Positions 1-7,270 of a DNA stretch of 15,081 nt are shown piece by piece. The stretch is from assembly GCA_964009845.1 (NCBI GenBank), contig CAXGIQ010000021.1, positions 1 to 15,081 on the forward strand, in the 5' to 3' direction. The first letter of the stretch is position 1, and every line of letters starts with the position of its first letter. The notes under the pieces are model-generated. The model did no database searches, was not told the origin of the DNA, and was given only the letters and a program-made list of their open reading frames with translations. This DNA comes from UBA7312 sp002715345 (GTDB lineage: Bacteria; Bacteroidota; Bacteroidia; Flavobacteriales; UBA7312). The position numbers and the translations under genes were made by a program.

Positions 1-380
1 AGTAATCCAAAGATAGTAATTGTTGCATATGCTTTTAAGTTACCTGCAACATCAGCCTCATCAGAAGCTCCTAATAAAACAAACGATCCTTCTCCCAAGG
101 TGCTAATAAAAGTAGCAAACAACCCTCCAAAGGATATTTTTTTGTTTTTATATAGTGAAGCTGCTACAATTGTTGCTCCGCATCCAGGAATTGCACCCAA
201 AAAAGAACCAATTATTGGGTGTGCCCACTTTTGGCCAAGCTGATTCGCTTTCCTGTCGAGCCTCTTTTTGCTTGCAAAACTAATGAGGCCGAAACCAACG
301 ATAGATAGAGATACATAACCTCCTATTGCACCAGCCGCTTCCAGATTATCTAAAATAAATGACCAAAGACTAAATTCCAT
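1..380 (-). CDS. Putative 10-TM metal/arsenic efflux-type permease, N-terminal part (runs off left edge)
   Basis: Reading leftwards from ATG at 380-378, the frame stays open for 126 codons to the window edge, so this is the N-terminal part of a longer gene. The product begins MEFSLWSFIL, has a hydrophobic segment at about residues 14-35, a basic KKRLDRK stretch, then a second membrane segment carrying GAIPGCGATIV. After a short KNKK loop comes a third segment with STLGEGSFVLLGA. The PGCG turn followed by a D/E-G-S/D-x-F-x-LL element is what I know from the putative 10-TM heavy-metal exporter family (ArsP_2-like, sometimes annotated as putative manganese or arsenic transporters). The substrate cannot be read from the sequence. 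The gene is divergent from mlaE across a 291-base gap. Family assignment is by recalled motif only; a generic permease remains possible. Confidence 0.6.
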   Translation of the reverse strand, partial: MEFSLWSFILDNLEAAGAIGGYVSLSIVGFGLISFASKKRLDRKANQLGQKWAHPIIGSFLGAIPGCGATIVAASLYKNKKISFGGLFATFISTLGEGSFVLLGASDEADVAGNLKAYATITIFGL

Positions 381-411
381 AATTTTTTAACTGCGCTAAA
401 TTTTTACTTGG

Positions 412-419
412 CGAAAGTA
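412..419 (-). promoter_or_regulatory. Possible -7 box of the permease gene
   Basis: On the minus strand this reads TACTTTCG, one mismatch from the Bacteroidota -7 consensus TAnnTTTG. It lies 31 bases upstream of the ATG at 380. No convincing -33 TTG element was found at the right distance. Weak on its own; position and orientation are what favour it. Confidence 0.35.
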
Positions 420-565
420 AATTATTTAGAATAAATTTAAAAGATTTAGGATGGTTGGTACGAATTGTTTTCTAATTCCGAGAAATTAGGGCAATCACAA
501 TTTTTTTTCAATGCTCCACAACTGCTAAAAATGAGTGTTAAGCAGGTGAAAAAGAAAAGAATAAT

Positions 566-581
566 AAAAGTGTTCACTTTT
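566..581. repeat. Short perfect inverted repeat in the 381-671 intergenic gap
   Basis: AAAAGTG and CACTTTT are exact inverted repeats separated by TT, and the right arm runs into a longer T tract (578-583). In RNA the innermost pair would probably open, leaving a 6-bp AT-rich stem. It resembles a weak rho-independent terminator on the plus strand, but no plus-strand gene ends upstream. The rest of the gap (381-671) is very AT-rich, includes an 8-T run near 500, and holds no gene I can support. The only long open frame (465-647) starts with TTG and resembles nothing I know. Confidence 0.25.
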
Positions 582-671
582 TTCATTGTGTCATTTTACA
601 GGACAAACTTACTAAAGTATGTAGAATCAACGCCTTTGTTTCAATAATTATTATTTTTATCCAATCTTAAA

Positions 672-1415
672 ATGTTTTTAACACTTCAACATATAGGCCG
701 ATATTTTTCCATGCTTTTGCAAGTGTTTAGCCGACCAGAAAAAGGAAATGTGTATTGGAAAAAGGTGGTTTATGAAATGTACCATATAGGGCTCAATTCT
801 TTAGGGATTGTGTCTGTCATATCCATTTTTATGGGAGCAGTGGTAGCTATTCAAACAGGCTTACAGTTTGAGAGCCCTTTCATACCAAAATACCTTATTG
901 GGTATGCTACAAGAGAGTCGTTGATTTTGGAGTTTTCTCCAACTATGATTGCCTTGATTTTAGCAGGAAAGGTAGGTTCTTCCATTGCCTCCGAAATTGG
1001 AACCATGCGAGTAACAGAGCAAATAGATGCGCTAGAGATTATGGGTATTAATTCGAAAGCATTTATCATTCAGCCGAAAATTATTGCAGCGGTTTTATTC
1101 TTTCCATTTTTAGTCATTATCAGTATGTCTATCGGAATGGCAGGAGGATATTTAGCGGGAGTCTTTGGAGGTTTGGTTAGTCATAATGAATTCATGTATG
1201 GGCTTAATTATTGGTTTGAACCTTTTCACATCTTATATGCTTTAGTAAAAACAATTTTCTTTGCTTTTGTTATCTCTTCCATTTCTGCATATTTCGGTTA
1301 TTTTACCGAAGGAGGCGCTTTGGATGTAGGAAAATCTAGCACTAAAGCAGTAGTATATAGTAGCATTGTGATATTGATTATCAATTTTACATTAACACAA
1401 TTGATGTTAGCATGA
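672..1415 (+). CDS. mlaE: MlaE-family ABC transporter permease (phospholipid transport)
   Basis: This 247-residue inner-membrane protein is the MlaE/YrbE permease type, which moves phospholipids between inner and outer membrane together with MlaF and MCE-domain partners. Residues 1-30 form an N-terminal helix with HIGRYF and FSRPEK, typical of Bacteroidota members. Membrane segments lie at about 43-62, 90-103, 137-168, 188-208 and 227-246. The family signature is clear: GKVGSSIASEIGTMRVTEQ at about 99-117 followed by IDALEIMG, and TEGGALDVGKSSTKAV at about 212-227. Length is normal. The ATG at 672 gives the usual family N-terminus; only a purine-poor AAAA precedes it. The stop overlaps the mlaF start by four bases (ATGA), implying translational coupling. 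No MCE (MlaD) gene follows, so the substrate-binding partner must be elsewhere. Confidence 0.93.
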   Translation: MFLTLQHIGRYFSMLLQVFSRPEKGNVYWKKVVYEMYHIGLNSLGIVSVISIFMGAVVAIQTGLQFESPFIPKYLIGYATRESLILEFSPTMIALILAGKVGSSIASEIGTMRVTEQIDALEIMGINSKAFIIQPKIIAAVLFFPFLVIISMSIGMAGGYLAGVFGGLVSHNEFMYGLNYWFEPFHILYALVKTIFFAFVISSISAYFGYFTEGGALDVGKSSTKAVVYSSIVILIINFTLTQLMLA

Positions 1416-2158
1416 TAGAAGTAAAAGACATCAATAAATCGTTCGAAAATAACCATGTATTGAAAGGGGTATCTTTCACGTTTGAAGCAGGTAAAACCAA
1501 TTTAATTATTGGTGCGAGCGGTTCAGGTAAGACTACTTTGATTAAGTGTATGGTGGGTTTACACCAACCGGATCAAGGGGCGGTGAATTTTGATGGTCGA
1601 GATTTTCATGGGCTACACGCCAAAGAAAAACGCTTGTTAAGGCAAGAGATAGGAATGCTTTTTCAAGGGGGAGCTTTATTTGATTACATGACAGTGGGTG
1701 AAAATATTATGTTTCCACTTACGATGTTTTCCTATGCTTCTGAAGAAGAAAAAATAGAGCGTGCAAATTTTTGTTTGGAGCGAGTAAACTTGCCAAATGC
1801 TTTTCATTTATATCCTTCCGAGTTGAGTGGAGGAATGTTGAAGCGAGTGGCGATAGCTCGAGCGATTACTATGAATCCAAAATACTTGTTTTGTGATGAA
1901 CCAAACTCTGGTTTAGACCCGAAGACAGCAGTTGTTATAGATAACTTGATTCAGGAGATTACACAAGAGTATAATATTACAACAGTAGTAAATACACATG
2001 ATATGAACTCGGTTATGGAAATAGGCGACAATATTGCCTTTATCCATCTAGGAGAGCTTAGTTGGTCGGGGAGTAAAGACTCCATTATGAAATCCGACAA
2101 CAAAGAATTGAATGACTTTGTATTTGCATCGGAGTTGTTTAAGAAGCTTCGTTCTTAA
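1412..2158 (+). CDS. mlaF: MlaF-family ABC transporter ATP-binding protein
   Basis: This cytoplasmic ATPase subunit (248 residues) is the partner of the preceding permease. All ABC motifs are present: Walker A GASGSGKT at 34-41, Q-loop Gln85 in LFQGGALFD, signature LSGGM at 138-142 followed by LKRVAIARAI, Walker B ending in Asp162 with catalytic Glu163 (CDEPNSGLDP), and the switch His196 in NTHD. LSGGM (rather than LSGGQ) followed by a Lys-Arg pair is usual for the MlaF group. The ATG lies inside the mlaE stop context (ATGA). At its 3' end the TAA at 2156-2158 overlaps the stop codon of the convergent gcvP gene, so there is no intergenic space for a separate terminator. The two genes probably form a short operon, with the driving promoter somewhere in 381-671, where I see only imperfect candidates. 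Confidence 0.93.
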   Translation: MIEVKDINKSFENNHVLKGVSFTFEAGKTNLIIGASGSGKTTLIKCMVGLHQPDQGAVNFDGRDFHGLHAKEKRLLRQEIGMLFQGGALFDYMTVGENIMFPLTMFSYASEEEKIERANFCLERVNLPNAFHLYPSELSGGMLKRVAIARAITMNPKYLFCDEPNSGLDPKTAVVIDNLIQEITQEYNITTVVNTHDMNSVMEIGDNIAFIHLGELSWSGSKDSIMKSDNKELNDFVFASELFKKLRS

Positions 2159-5040
2159 GCCTCCATATAGCTTTCTATAGGCTCACACGCACAGACCAAG
2201 TTTCTGTCACCGTAAGCATCATCTACTCTAGATACTGATGGCCAAAATTTATTGTTACGAACCCATTCTATCGGGTAAGCAGCATCGGTTCTGCTATATG
2301 GTCTTGTCCATATATCAGCGGTAATGATATCTAAAGTATGCGGAGCATTATTTAAGATATTATTTTCTGCATCAGCTGTTCCGTTAGCAACCGCTTCAAT
2401 TTCTGATCGAATAGATATCATGGCTTCTATAAAGCGATCTAATTCTGCTTTGCTTTCGCTTTCTGTTGGCTCTACCATTAAGGTTCCAGCAACAGGGAAA
2501 GAAACTGTAGGAGCATGGTATCCATAGTCCATCAATCGCTTGGCAATATCCGTCACCTCAATTCCGTGCGCTTTGAATGGTCTACACTCTAAAATCATTT
2601 CGTGCGCTATTCGTCCGTGAGGCCCTGAATAAAGAATATCATACTCTCCTTTTAAACATTCCTTCATGTAATTAGCATTTAAGATAGCAACTTTCGTAGA
2701 GTCGGTTAATCCATCTGTTCCTAGCATCTTAATATATGCGTAAGAAATGGTGAGCACCAAAGAAGAGCCCCAAGGTGCTGCAGAGATAGCAGAGATAGCT
2801 TGTTCTCCACCTGTCTTTACCAATGGGTTTCCTGGCAAAAATGGTTTGAGGTGTTCTACCACACCGATTGGACCCATGCCAGGGCCACCACCACCATGAG
2901 GAATAGCAAAAGTTTTATGTAAATTAAGATGGCATACATCCGCACCAATAGTTGCAGGATTAGTTAACCCTACTTGAGCGTTCATATTTGCACCATCCAT
3001 GTATACTTGTCCACCATGTTGGTGAATAATGTCTGTTACTTCCATCACACTTTCTTCAAATACACCATGCGTTGAAGGATAAGTAATCATTAAGGCTGCT
3101 AAATTGTCACTGTGTTCTTCTGCTTTTTCACGTAGATCAGCTACATCAATATTTCCATCTTCATCACATTTTGTAACAACTACTTTCATCCCTGCCATTA
3201 CTGCAGAAGCAGGATTTGTTCCGTGCGCAGAGGCTGGTATTAAACAAATGTTTCTGTGATTATCTCCTCTGCTATTATGAAATGCGCGAATAACCATCAA
3301 CCCTGTATATTCTCCTTGTGCTCCAGAATTAGGCTGTAAGGACATGCCGTCAAAACCGGTAATTTCACAAAGTGCTTCTTCCAATTCGTGGAGCATGATT
3401 TGATAACCTCTTGCTTGATTGATAGGTACAAAAGGGTGAATATTTCCAAACTCACTCCAACTTAATGGAAAAAGTTCAGATGCTGCGTTTAGTTTCATAG
3501 TACAAGAACCTAATGCAATCATCGAATGATTCAGGGCAAGGTCTTTGTTCTCTAACCTCTTGATGTAGCGCATCATTTCTGTTTCGCTGTGGTAGGTGTT
3601 GAATACTTCGTGTTGCATGTACTCACTTTCTCTATATAAACCATCTGGGATGAAGCTATCAACCTCCAAATAATCGCCACTTAATACAGTTTGAATAAGT
3701 CCTTCAGGGTCGGAATGATTACAGCTTTTAGCAAACACATGAAGAATATCGTTAATGTTTTGCACATTATCTTTTTCATCTAATGATATGGATACGTTTT
3801 TATCATCGATATAGTTGAAGTTTGTTTTCGCATCTTCAGCAAAGACCTTTAAAGTATCAATATTAACATTACCAATATTTATATGTATTGTGTCAAAGTA
3901 ATTTTTATTGATTTGGTTATATCCAAGTTGTGTAAGCCCTTCTGATAGTTTAGTAGCTAAAGCGTGAATGCGCTTAGCCATTTTCTTCAATCTTTTTGGG
4001 CCATGATACACACCATACATACCTGCCATAACAGCTAGCAAAACTTGTGCAGTACATATGTTAGAAGTTGCTTTTTCGCGCTTGATATGCTGTTCTCTCG
4101 TTTGTAATGCCATTCTTAACGCACGCTTACCTTGAGCGTCTATCGTAACACCCATAATTCGTCCAGGAATATTTCTTTTGTTCGCTTCTTTAGTGGCAAA
4201 ATATGCTGCGTGTGGGCCTCCATAACCCATAGGTATTCCAAATCGCTGTGTAGTTCCTACTACTACATCAGCTCCCCATTCTCCGGGAGGAGTTAATAGT
4301 GTTAAGCTTAACAAATCGGCAGCAACAGCAACACCAGCCTCTACTTTTTTTGCTTGTTCAACTAGAGTTCTGAAGTCGTGTATTTCTCCGTATTTTGCAG
4401 GATATTGTACCAAACAACCAAACACCTCCTCTGTAAAATGGAAATCTTTATAACTGGTAATGATAAGCTCAACTCCTAAAGGAATTGCACGAGATTTTAA
4501 GACATCTATAGTTTGAGGAAAACAGTCTTCAGCCACTAAAAATGTCATAGCTCCCGCTTTCTTTTTAGCTCTTGGTCGTGCATTGTATAACAGAATCATT
4601 GCCTCTGCTGCTGCTGTTCCTTCATCTAGCAAAGAAGCATTAGCTATTTCCATCCCTGTTAAATCAGTTACCATAGTTTGGTAGTTTAATAAAGCCTCTA
4701 ATCTACCTTGTGCAATCTCTGCTTGGTAAGGAGTGTAAGCTGTATACCAACCTGGATTTTCTAAAATATTACGCTGAATAACACCTGGCAAAACAGTGTT
4801 GTAATAACCCATGCCGATATAGGATCGGTAGTTTTTATTCTTTTTACCCAAAGCTTTCATGTGGTCTAAAAGTTCCGACTCATTCAAGGCAGCAGGTAAA
4901 TCCAAAGATTTATCTAAACGGATGTTTGCCGGAATGGTTTGAGCAACCAACTCATCTAATGTGTCAACTCCAATTTTTTGAAGCATTTCCTCTATCTCCA
5001 AGGGGCGTGGGCCAATGTGGCGTTCAGCGAACTGATTCAT
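2155..5040 (-). CDS. gcvP: Glycine dehydrogenase (decarboxylating), P-protein of the glycine cleavage system
   Basis: This PLP enzyme decarboxylates glycine and passes the aminomethyl group to the lipoyl arm of GcvH; it acts in the cytoplasm with GcvT and Lpd. At 961 residues it is the fused (homodimeric) form, not the split GcvPA/GcvPB form. The N-terminus has FAERHIGP (4-11) and the SYIGMGYYNT region (73-82). The non-catalytic half runs to about residue 450. The catalytic half has GSCTMKLNA (511-519), ASAHGTNPAS (603-612), MDGANMNAQVG (681-691) and HLNLHKTF, with Lys709 the PLP lysine, followed by a glycine-rich loop (716-724). No frameshift or missing motif was seen. No gcvT or gcvH is adjacent, so the gene stands alone, as is common in Bacteroidota. 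A -7 box lies 20 bases upstream of ATG, which leaves no room for a glycine riboswitch. Confidence 0.97.
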   Translation of the reverse strand: MNQFAERHIGPRPLEIEEMLQKIGVDTLDELVAQTIPANIRLDKSLDLPAALNESELLDHMKALGKKNKNYRSYIGMGYYNTVLPGVIQRNILENPGWYTAYTPYQAEIAQGRLEALLNYQTMVTDLTGMEIANASLLDEGTAAAEAMILLYNARPRAKKKAGAMTFLVAEDCFPQTIDVLKSRAIPLGVELIITSYKDFHFTEEVFGCLVQYPAKYGEIHDFRTLVEQAKKVEAGVAVAADLLSLTLLTPPGEWGADVVVGTTQRFGIPMGYGGPHAAYFATKEANKRNIPGRIMGVTIDAQGKRALRMALQTREQHIKREKATSNICTAQVLLAVMAGMYGVYHGPKRLKKMAKRIHALATKLSEGLTQLGYNQINKNYFDTIHINIGNVNIDTLKVFAEDAKTNFNYIDDKNVSISLDEKDNVQNINDILHVFAKSCNHSDPEGLIQTVLSGDYLEVDSFIPDGLYRESEYMQHEVFNTYHSETEMMRYIKRLENKDLALNHSMIALGSCTMKLNAASELFPLSWSEFGNIHPFVPINQARGYQIMLHELEEALCEITGFDGMSLQPNSGAQGEYTGLMVIRAFHNSRGDNHRNICLIPASAHGTNPASAVMAGMKVVVTKCDEDGNIDVADLREKAEEHSDNLAALMITYPSTHGVFEESVMEVTDIIHQHGGQVYMDGANMNAQVGLTNPATIGADVCHLNLHKTFAIPHGGGGPGMGPIGVVEHLKPFLPGNPLVKTGGEQAISAISAAPWGSSLVLTISYAYIKMLGTDGLTDSTKVAILNANYMKECLKGEYDILYSGPHGRIAHEMILECRPFKAHGIEVTDIAKRLMDYGYHAPTVSFPVAGTLMVEPTESESKAELDRFIEAMISIRSEIEAVANGTADAENNILNNAPHTLDIITADIWTRPYSRTDAAYPIEWVRNNKFWPSVSRVDDAYGDRNLVCACEPIESYMEA

Positions 5041-5060
5041 AGGTTAAAGTATTAGTGCTG

Positions 5061-5068
5061 CAAAGGTA
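5061..5068 (-). promoter_or_regulatory. gcvP -7 box (TACCTTTG)
   Basis: The minus strand reads TACCTTTGCA, an exact match to TAnnTTTG, 20 bases before the gcvP ATG. The inferred 5' leader is about 15 bases. No clear -33 TTG was found at normal spacing. The box lies in the 74-base divergent region shared with the UbiA-like gene. Confidence 0.65.
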
Positions 5069-5102
5069 AAAAATGTGCCTATAAAATGGATGCTTAATTT
5101 CT

Positions 5103-5110
5103 TATTTTTG
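5103..5110 (+). promoter_or_regulatory. -7 box of the UbiA-like gene (TATTTTTG), almost touching its ATG
   Basis: TATTTTTG matches TAnnTTTG exactly and is followed by GGAG and then the ATG at 5115. With the usual start site a few bases past the box, the transcript would begin at or within about two bases of the start codon, so it would be leaderless. GGAG looks like a Shine-Dalgarno core but is directly adjacent to ATG, so it cannot act as one for this codon. Confidence 0.5.
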
Positions 5111-5114
5111 GGAG

Positions 5115-5972
5115 ATGTCTTGGTTCAAAAAAACAGCTGACTTTTTTCTGTTTAGTAACATCTTTGTGGCTTACTGTGTAGTAGCACTTTGTATGAGTAC
5201 AGAGTTTTTGTTAGAGCACTACTCCTACACAATCAATTTGTTTGTCTTTTTTGCCAGTTTATTTACTTATAACTTTCAGCGATTGGTGCGTATGAGGGTG
5301 CAAGGAGAGCTATCTTTTAGGCAGCAATGGTTACAGCAAAATAAGTTTTTATTATGGGTTGTTACTGCTTTGTCGGCCATAGCAACAGTCTATTTCAGTT
5401 TGTCTTTGTCATACAACAGTTTGCGTTTATTACTCCCGTTAGGAATTATTGCATTTATGTATTCATTACCATTGTTGTATTGGAAAGGTAGATGGTGGCG
5501 ATTGCGTGAGGTTCCTGGTATCAAAATCTTTCTCATTGCATTGGTGTGGGCTTTAGTTTCTGTGGGTTTATTAGTTGAAGAACATCAGATTGGATGGACA
5601 ATTGATGTGTGGCTTTTGTTTCTTCACCGTCTTTGTTTTGTTTTTGCTATTACCATTCCTTTTGATATTCGCGATTTGAAATACGATAGTTTGCAACTGA
5701 AAACTATACCTACAGTATTTGGAGCGGAAAAAGCAAGATACATTGCTTATGCTGCTTTGGTGATGTATGAGTTGTTGGTTGTTGCGCAATTTATTTTTGG
5801 AGATATAATAGGTGTTCGTGCTCTCATTGCCTTATTATGCACTTCTGCTGCAACGGCTTATTTGCTGATAAAAACCACTTCAGATAAAGGAGAATACCAT
5901 TTTGTCTTTTGGATAGAAGGCGCTTCAGCCTTAATGAATCTATTCTTGATGACTGCGCTCTTTTTCTTTTAA
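5115..5972 (+). CDS. UbiA-prenyltransferase-like integral membrane protein, first Asp motif degenerate
   Basis: A 285-residue, very hydrophobic protein with about eight or nine membrane segments, fitting the UbiA fold in length. The second Asp-rich motif of UbiA enzymes is present as DIRDLKYD (Asp184, Asp187, Asp191; DxxDxxxD), followed by the characteristic KTIPTVFGAEKAR (196-208). The region where the first motif (N/D-D-x-x-D) should lie, in the first cytoplasmic loop after the second helix, reads TYNFQRLVRM (51-60), keeping the Asn but none of the aspartates. Between them is REVPGIKIFLIALVW (131-145), an Arg-Pro-Lys-Trp pattern I associate with this Bacteroidota family. UbiA enzymes attach prenyl chains to aromatic acceptors (quinones, hemes). 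Whether this one is catalytic is doubtful, and no quinone gene is nearby. TAA at 5970-5972 directly abuts the kynU promoter box. Confidence 0.7.
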   Translation: MSWFKKTADFFLFSNIFVAYCVVALCMSTEFLLEHYSYTINLFVFFASLFTYNFQRLVRMRVQGELSFRQQWLQQNKFLLWVVTALSAIATVYFSLSLSYNSLRLLLPLGIIAFMYSLPLLYWKGRWWRLREVPGIKIFLIALVWALVSVGLLVEEHQIGWTIDVWLLFLHRLCFVFAITIPFDIRDLKYDSLQLKTIPTVFGAEKARYIAYAALVMYELLVVAQFIFGDIIGVRALIALLCTSAATAYLLIKTTSDKGEYHFVFWIEGASALMNLFLMTALFFF

Positions 5973-5980
5973 TATCTTTG
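5973..5980 (+). promoter_or_regulatory. kynU -7 box (TATCTTTG)
   Basis: TATCTTTGTA is an exact TAnnTTTG match, beginning at the base right after the stop codon of the upstream gene and ending 18 bases before the kynU ATG. A TTG at 5946-5948 is 24 bases upstream, slightly longer than the usual -33/-7 spacing. The same 11-base string ATATCTTTGTA recurs in the promoter of the metallo-hydrolase gene at 10574-10584 on the minus strand. Confidence 0.6.
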
Positions 5981-5998
5981 TACACCATTTCAAAAATT

Positions 5999-7270
5999 AT
6001 GCAGAATACCCTTGATTATGCAAGAATGATGGATCATCAAGATCCCTTGGCGTCTTACAGAGAACGATTTTATATTCCTCAGGTAAATGGTAAAGATGCT
6101 TTTTACTTTACCGGAAATTCTTTGGGCTTGCAGCCTAAAAGCACTAAAGATTTTTTACAACAAGAGTTAGAAGATTGGGCACTTTATGGGGTGGAAGGGC
6201 ATTTTCATTCAAAGAATCCTTGGGTAGCTTATCATAAAATTTTAACGGAGCCATTTGCACGTTTGGTAGGCGCCAAACCGGTAGAGGTGGTTGCCATGAA
6301 TGGTTTAACGGTTAACCTACATTTAATGTTGGTTTCTTTCTACAGGCCAGAAGGAAGACGTACTAAAATTATTTGTGAAGCGAAAGCATTTCCTTCCGAT
6401 CAATATACTCTCGAGAGTCAAGTTAAGTTTCACGGTCTCAATCCAAAAGATACCATTGTTGAGGTGGCTCCTAGAGAAGGGGAACACACCATTAGAGAAG
6501 AGGATATATATGCTAAAATTGCTGAGGTTGGAGATGAGTTGGCTTTGGTGTTTTGGGGTGGAGTAAACTACTATACAGGTCAGGTATTTGATATGGGAAC
6601 TATGGCCAAATCAGCACATGCTGTTGGCGCACTCTGTGGTATTGATTTAGCACATGGTGTGGGTAATATTTCTCTAAGATTACATGATTGGGAAGTGGAT
6701 TTCGCTTGTTGGTGTTCCTATAAATACTTAAATTCTGGACCGGGCGGTATATCAGGTGTCTTTATACATGAAAAGCATGGTGACAACCCAGAATTACCAC
6801 GTTTTGCAGGGTGGTGGGGATACGATGAAGAAACCCGATTTATGATGACTCCTAAATTTAAGCCTATGAAAGGTGCGCAAGGTTGGCAGTTGAGTAATGC
6901 CCCTGTTTTCAGTATGGCTTGCTGTAAAGCAAGTATGGATATTTTTGATGAAGTAGGCATGGAAAAGTTAGAGCAGAAAAGCCTTGTTTTAACCAACTTC
7001 ATGGAGTTTATTTTAAACGATATATCCGAGCGATACGATAATTGTAATTTCGAAATCATTACTCCAAAAGAAACGATTGCTAGAGGTTGTCAATTATCCG
7101 TTTTAATGCATGGACAAGGAAAAGAAATATTCGATTTTTTGACTTCTGAAGGAATAATAGCTGATTGGCGAGAACCGAATGTCATCCGCATGGCACCTGT
7201 ACCATTGTACAACACTTTTGTGGATGTATATCAATTAGGTCAAATTACAGAAAAAGCATTGAAAAGATGA
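5999..7270 (+). CDS. kynU: Kynureninase
   Basis: This PLP enzyme hydrolyses kynurenine or 3-hydroxykynurenine to anthranilate or 3-hydroxyanthranilate plus alanine. From the ATG at 5999 it is 423 residues, normal for the family. Visible motifs: FTGNSLGLQP (37-46), VVAMNGLTVNLH (97-108), FPSDQY (131-136), the PLP-pyridine aspartate in IDLAHG (Asp216), WCSYKYLNSGPGG with Lys242 the PLP lysine (238-250), and FAGWWG (269-274). The C-terminal WREPNVIRMAPVPLYN (390-405) is typical. The frame extends upstream to a TTG at 5909, but that would overlap the previous gene by 64 bases and precede the -7 box, so I chose 5999. The last four bases overlap the kmo start (ATGA). Together with kmo this is the eukaryote-like kynurenine route known in Bacteroidota, leading to quinolinate/NAD or tryptophan degradation. 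Confidence 0.96.
   Translation: MQNTLDYARMMDHQDPLASYRERFYIPQVNGKDAFYFTGNSLGLQPKSTKDFLQQELEDWALYGVEGHFHSKNPWVAYHKILTEPFARLVGAKPVEVVAMNGLTVNLHLMLVSFYRPEGRRTKIICEAKAFPSDQYTLESQVKFHGLNPKDTIVEVAPREGEHTIREEDIYAKIAEVGDELALVFWGGVNYYTGQVFDMGTMAKSAHAVGALCGIDLAHGVGNISLRLHDWEVDFACWCSYKYLNSGPGGISGVFIHEKHGDNPELPRFAGWWGYDEETRFMMTPKFKPMKGAQGWQLSNAPVFSMACCKASMDIFDEVGMEKLEQKSLVLTNFMEFILNDISERYDNCNFEIITPKETIARGCQLSVLMHGQGKEIFDFLTSEGIIADWREPNVIRMAPVPLYNTFVDVYQLGQITEKALKR

Noticed and set aside
465..647. 60-codon plus-strand open frame upstream of mlaE
   Set aside because: It starts with TTG, has low-complexity Lys/Phe-rich content, no recognisable family and no start signal, and is crossed by an inverted repeat. 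Open frames of this size are expected in AT-poor-stop stretches by chance.
5041..5114. Glycine riboswitch upstream of gcvP
   Set aside because: The gap is only 74 bases, the -7 box leaves a leader of about 15 bases, and no glycine aptamer structure is apparent.
5909..5998. 30-codon N-terminal extension of kynureninase from a TTG
   Set aside because: It would overlap the upstream gene by 64 bases and start before the promoter box; the family N-terminus fits the ATG at 5999.
7165..7266. 34-codon N-terminal extension of kynurenine monooxygenase
   Set aside because: It lies inside conserved kynU coding sequence in another frame; the FAD-binding fold begins directly after the ATG at 7267.
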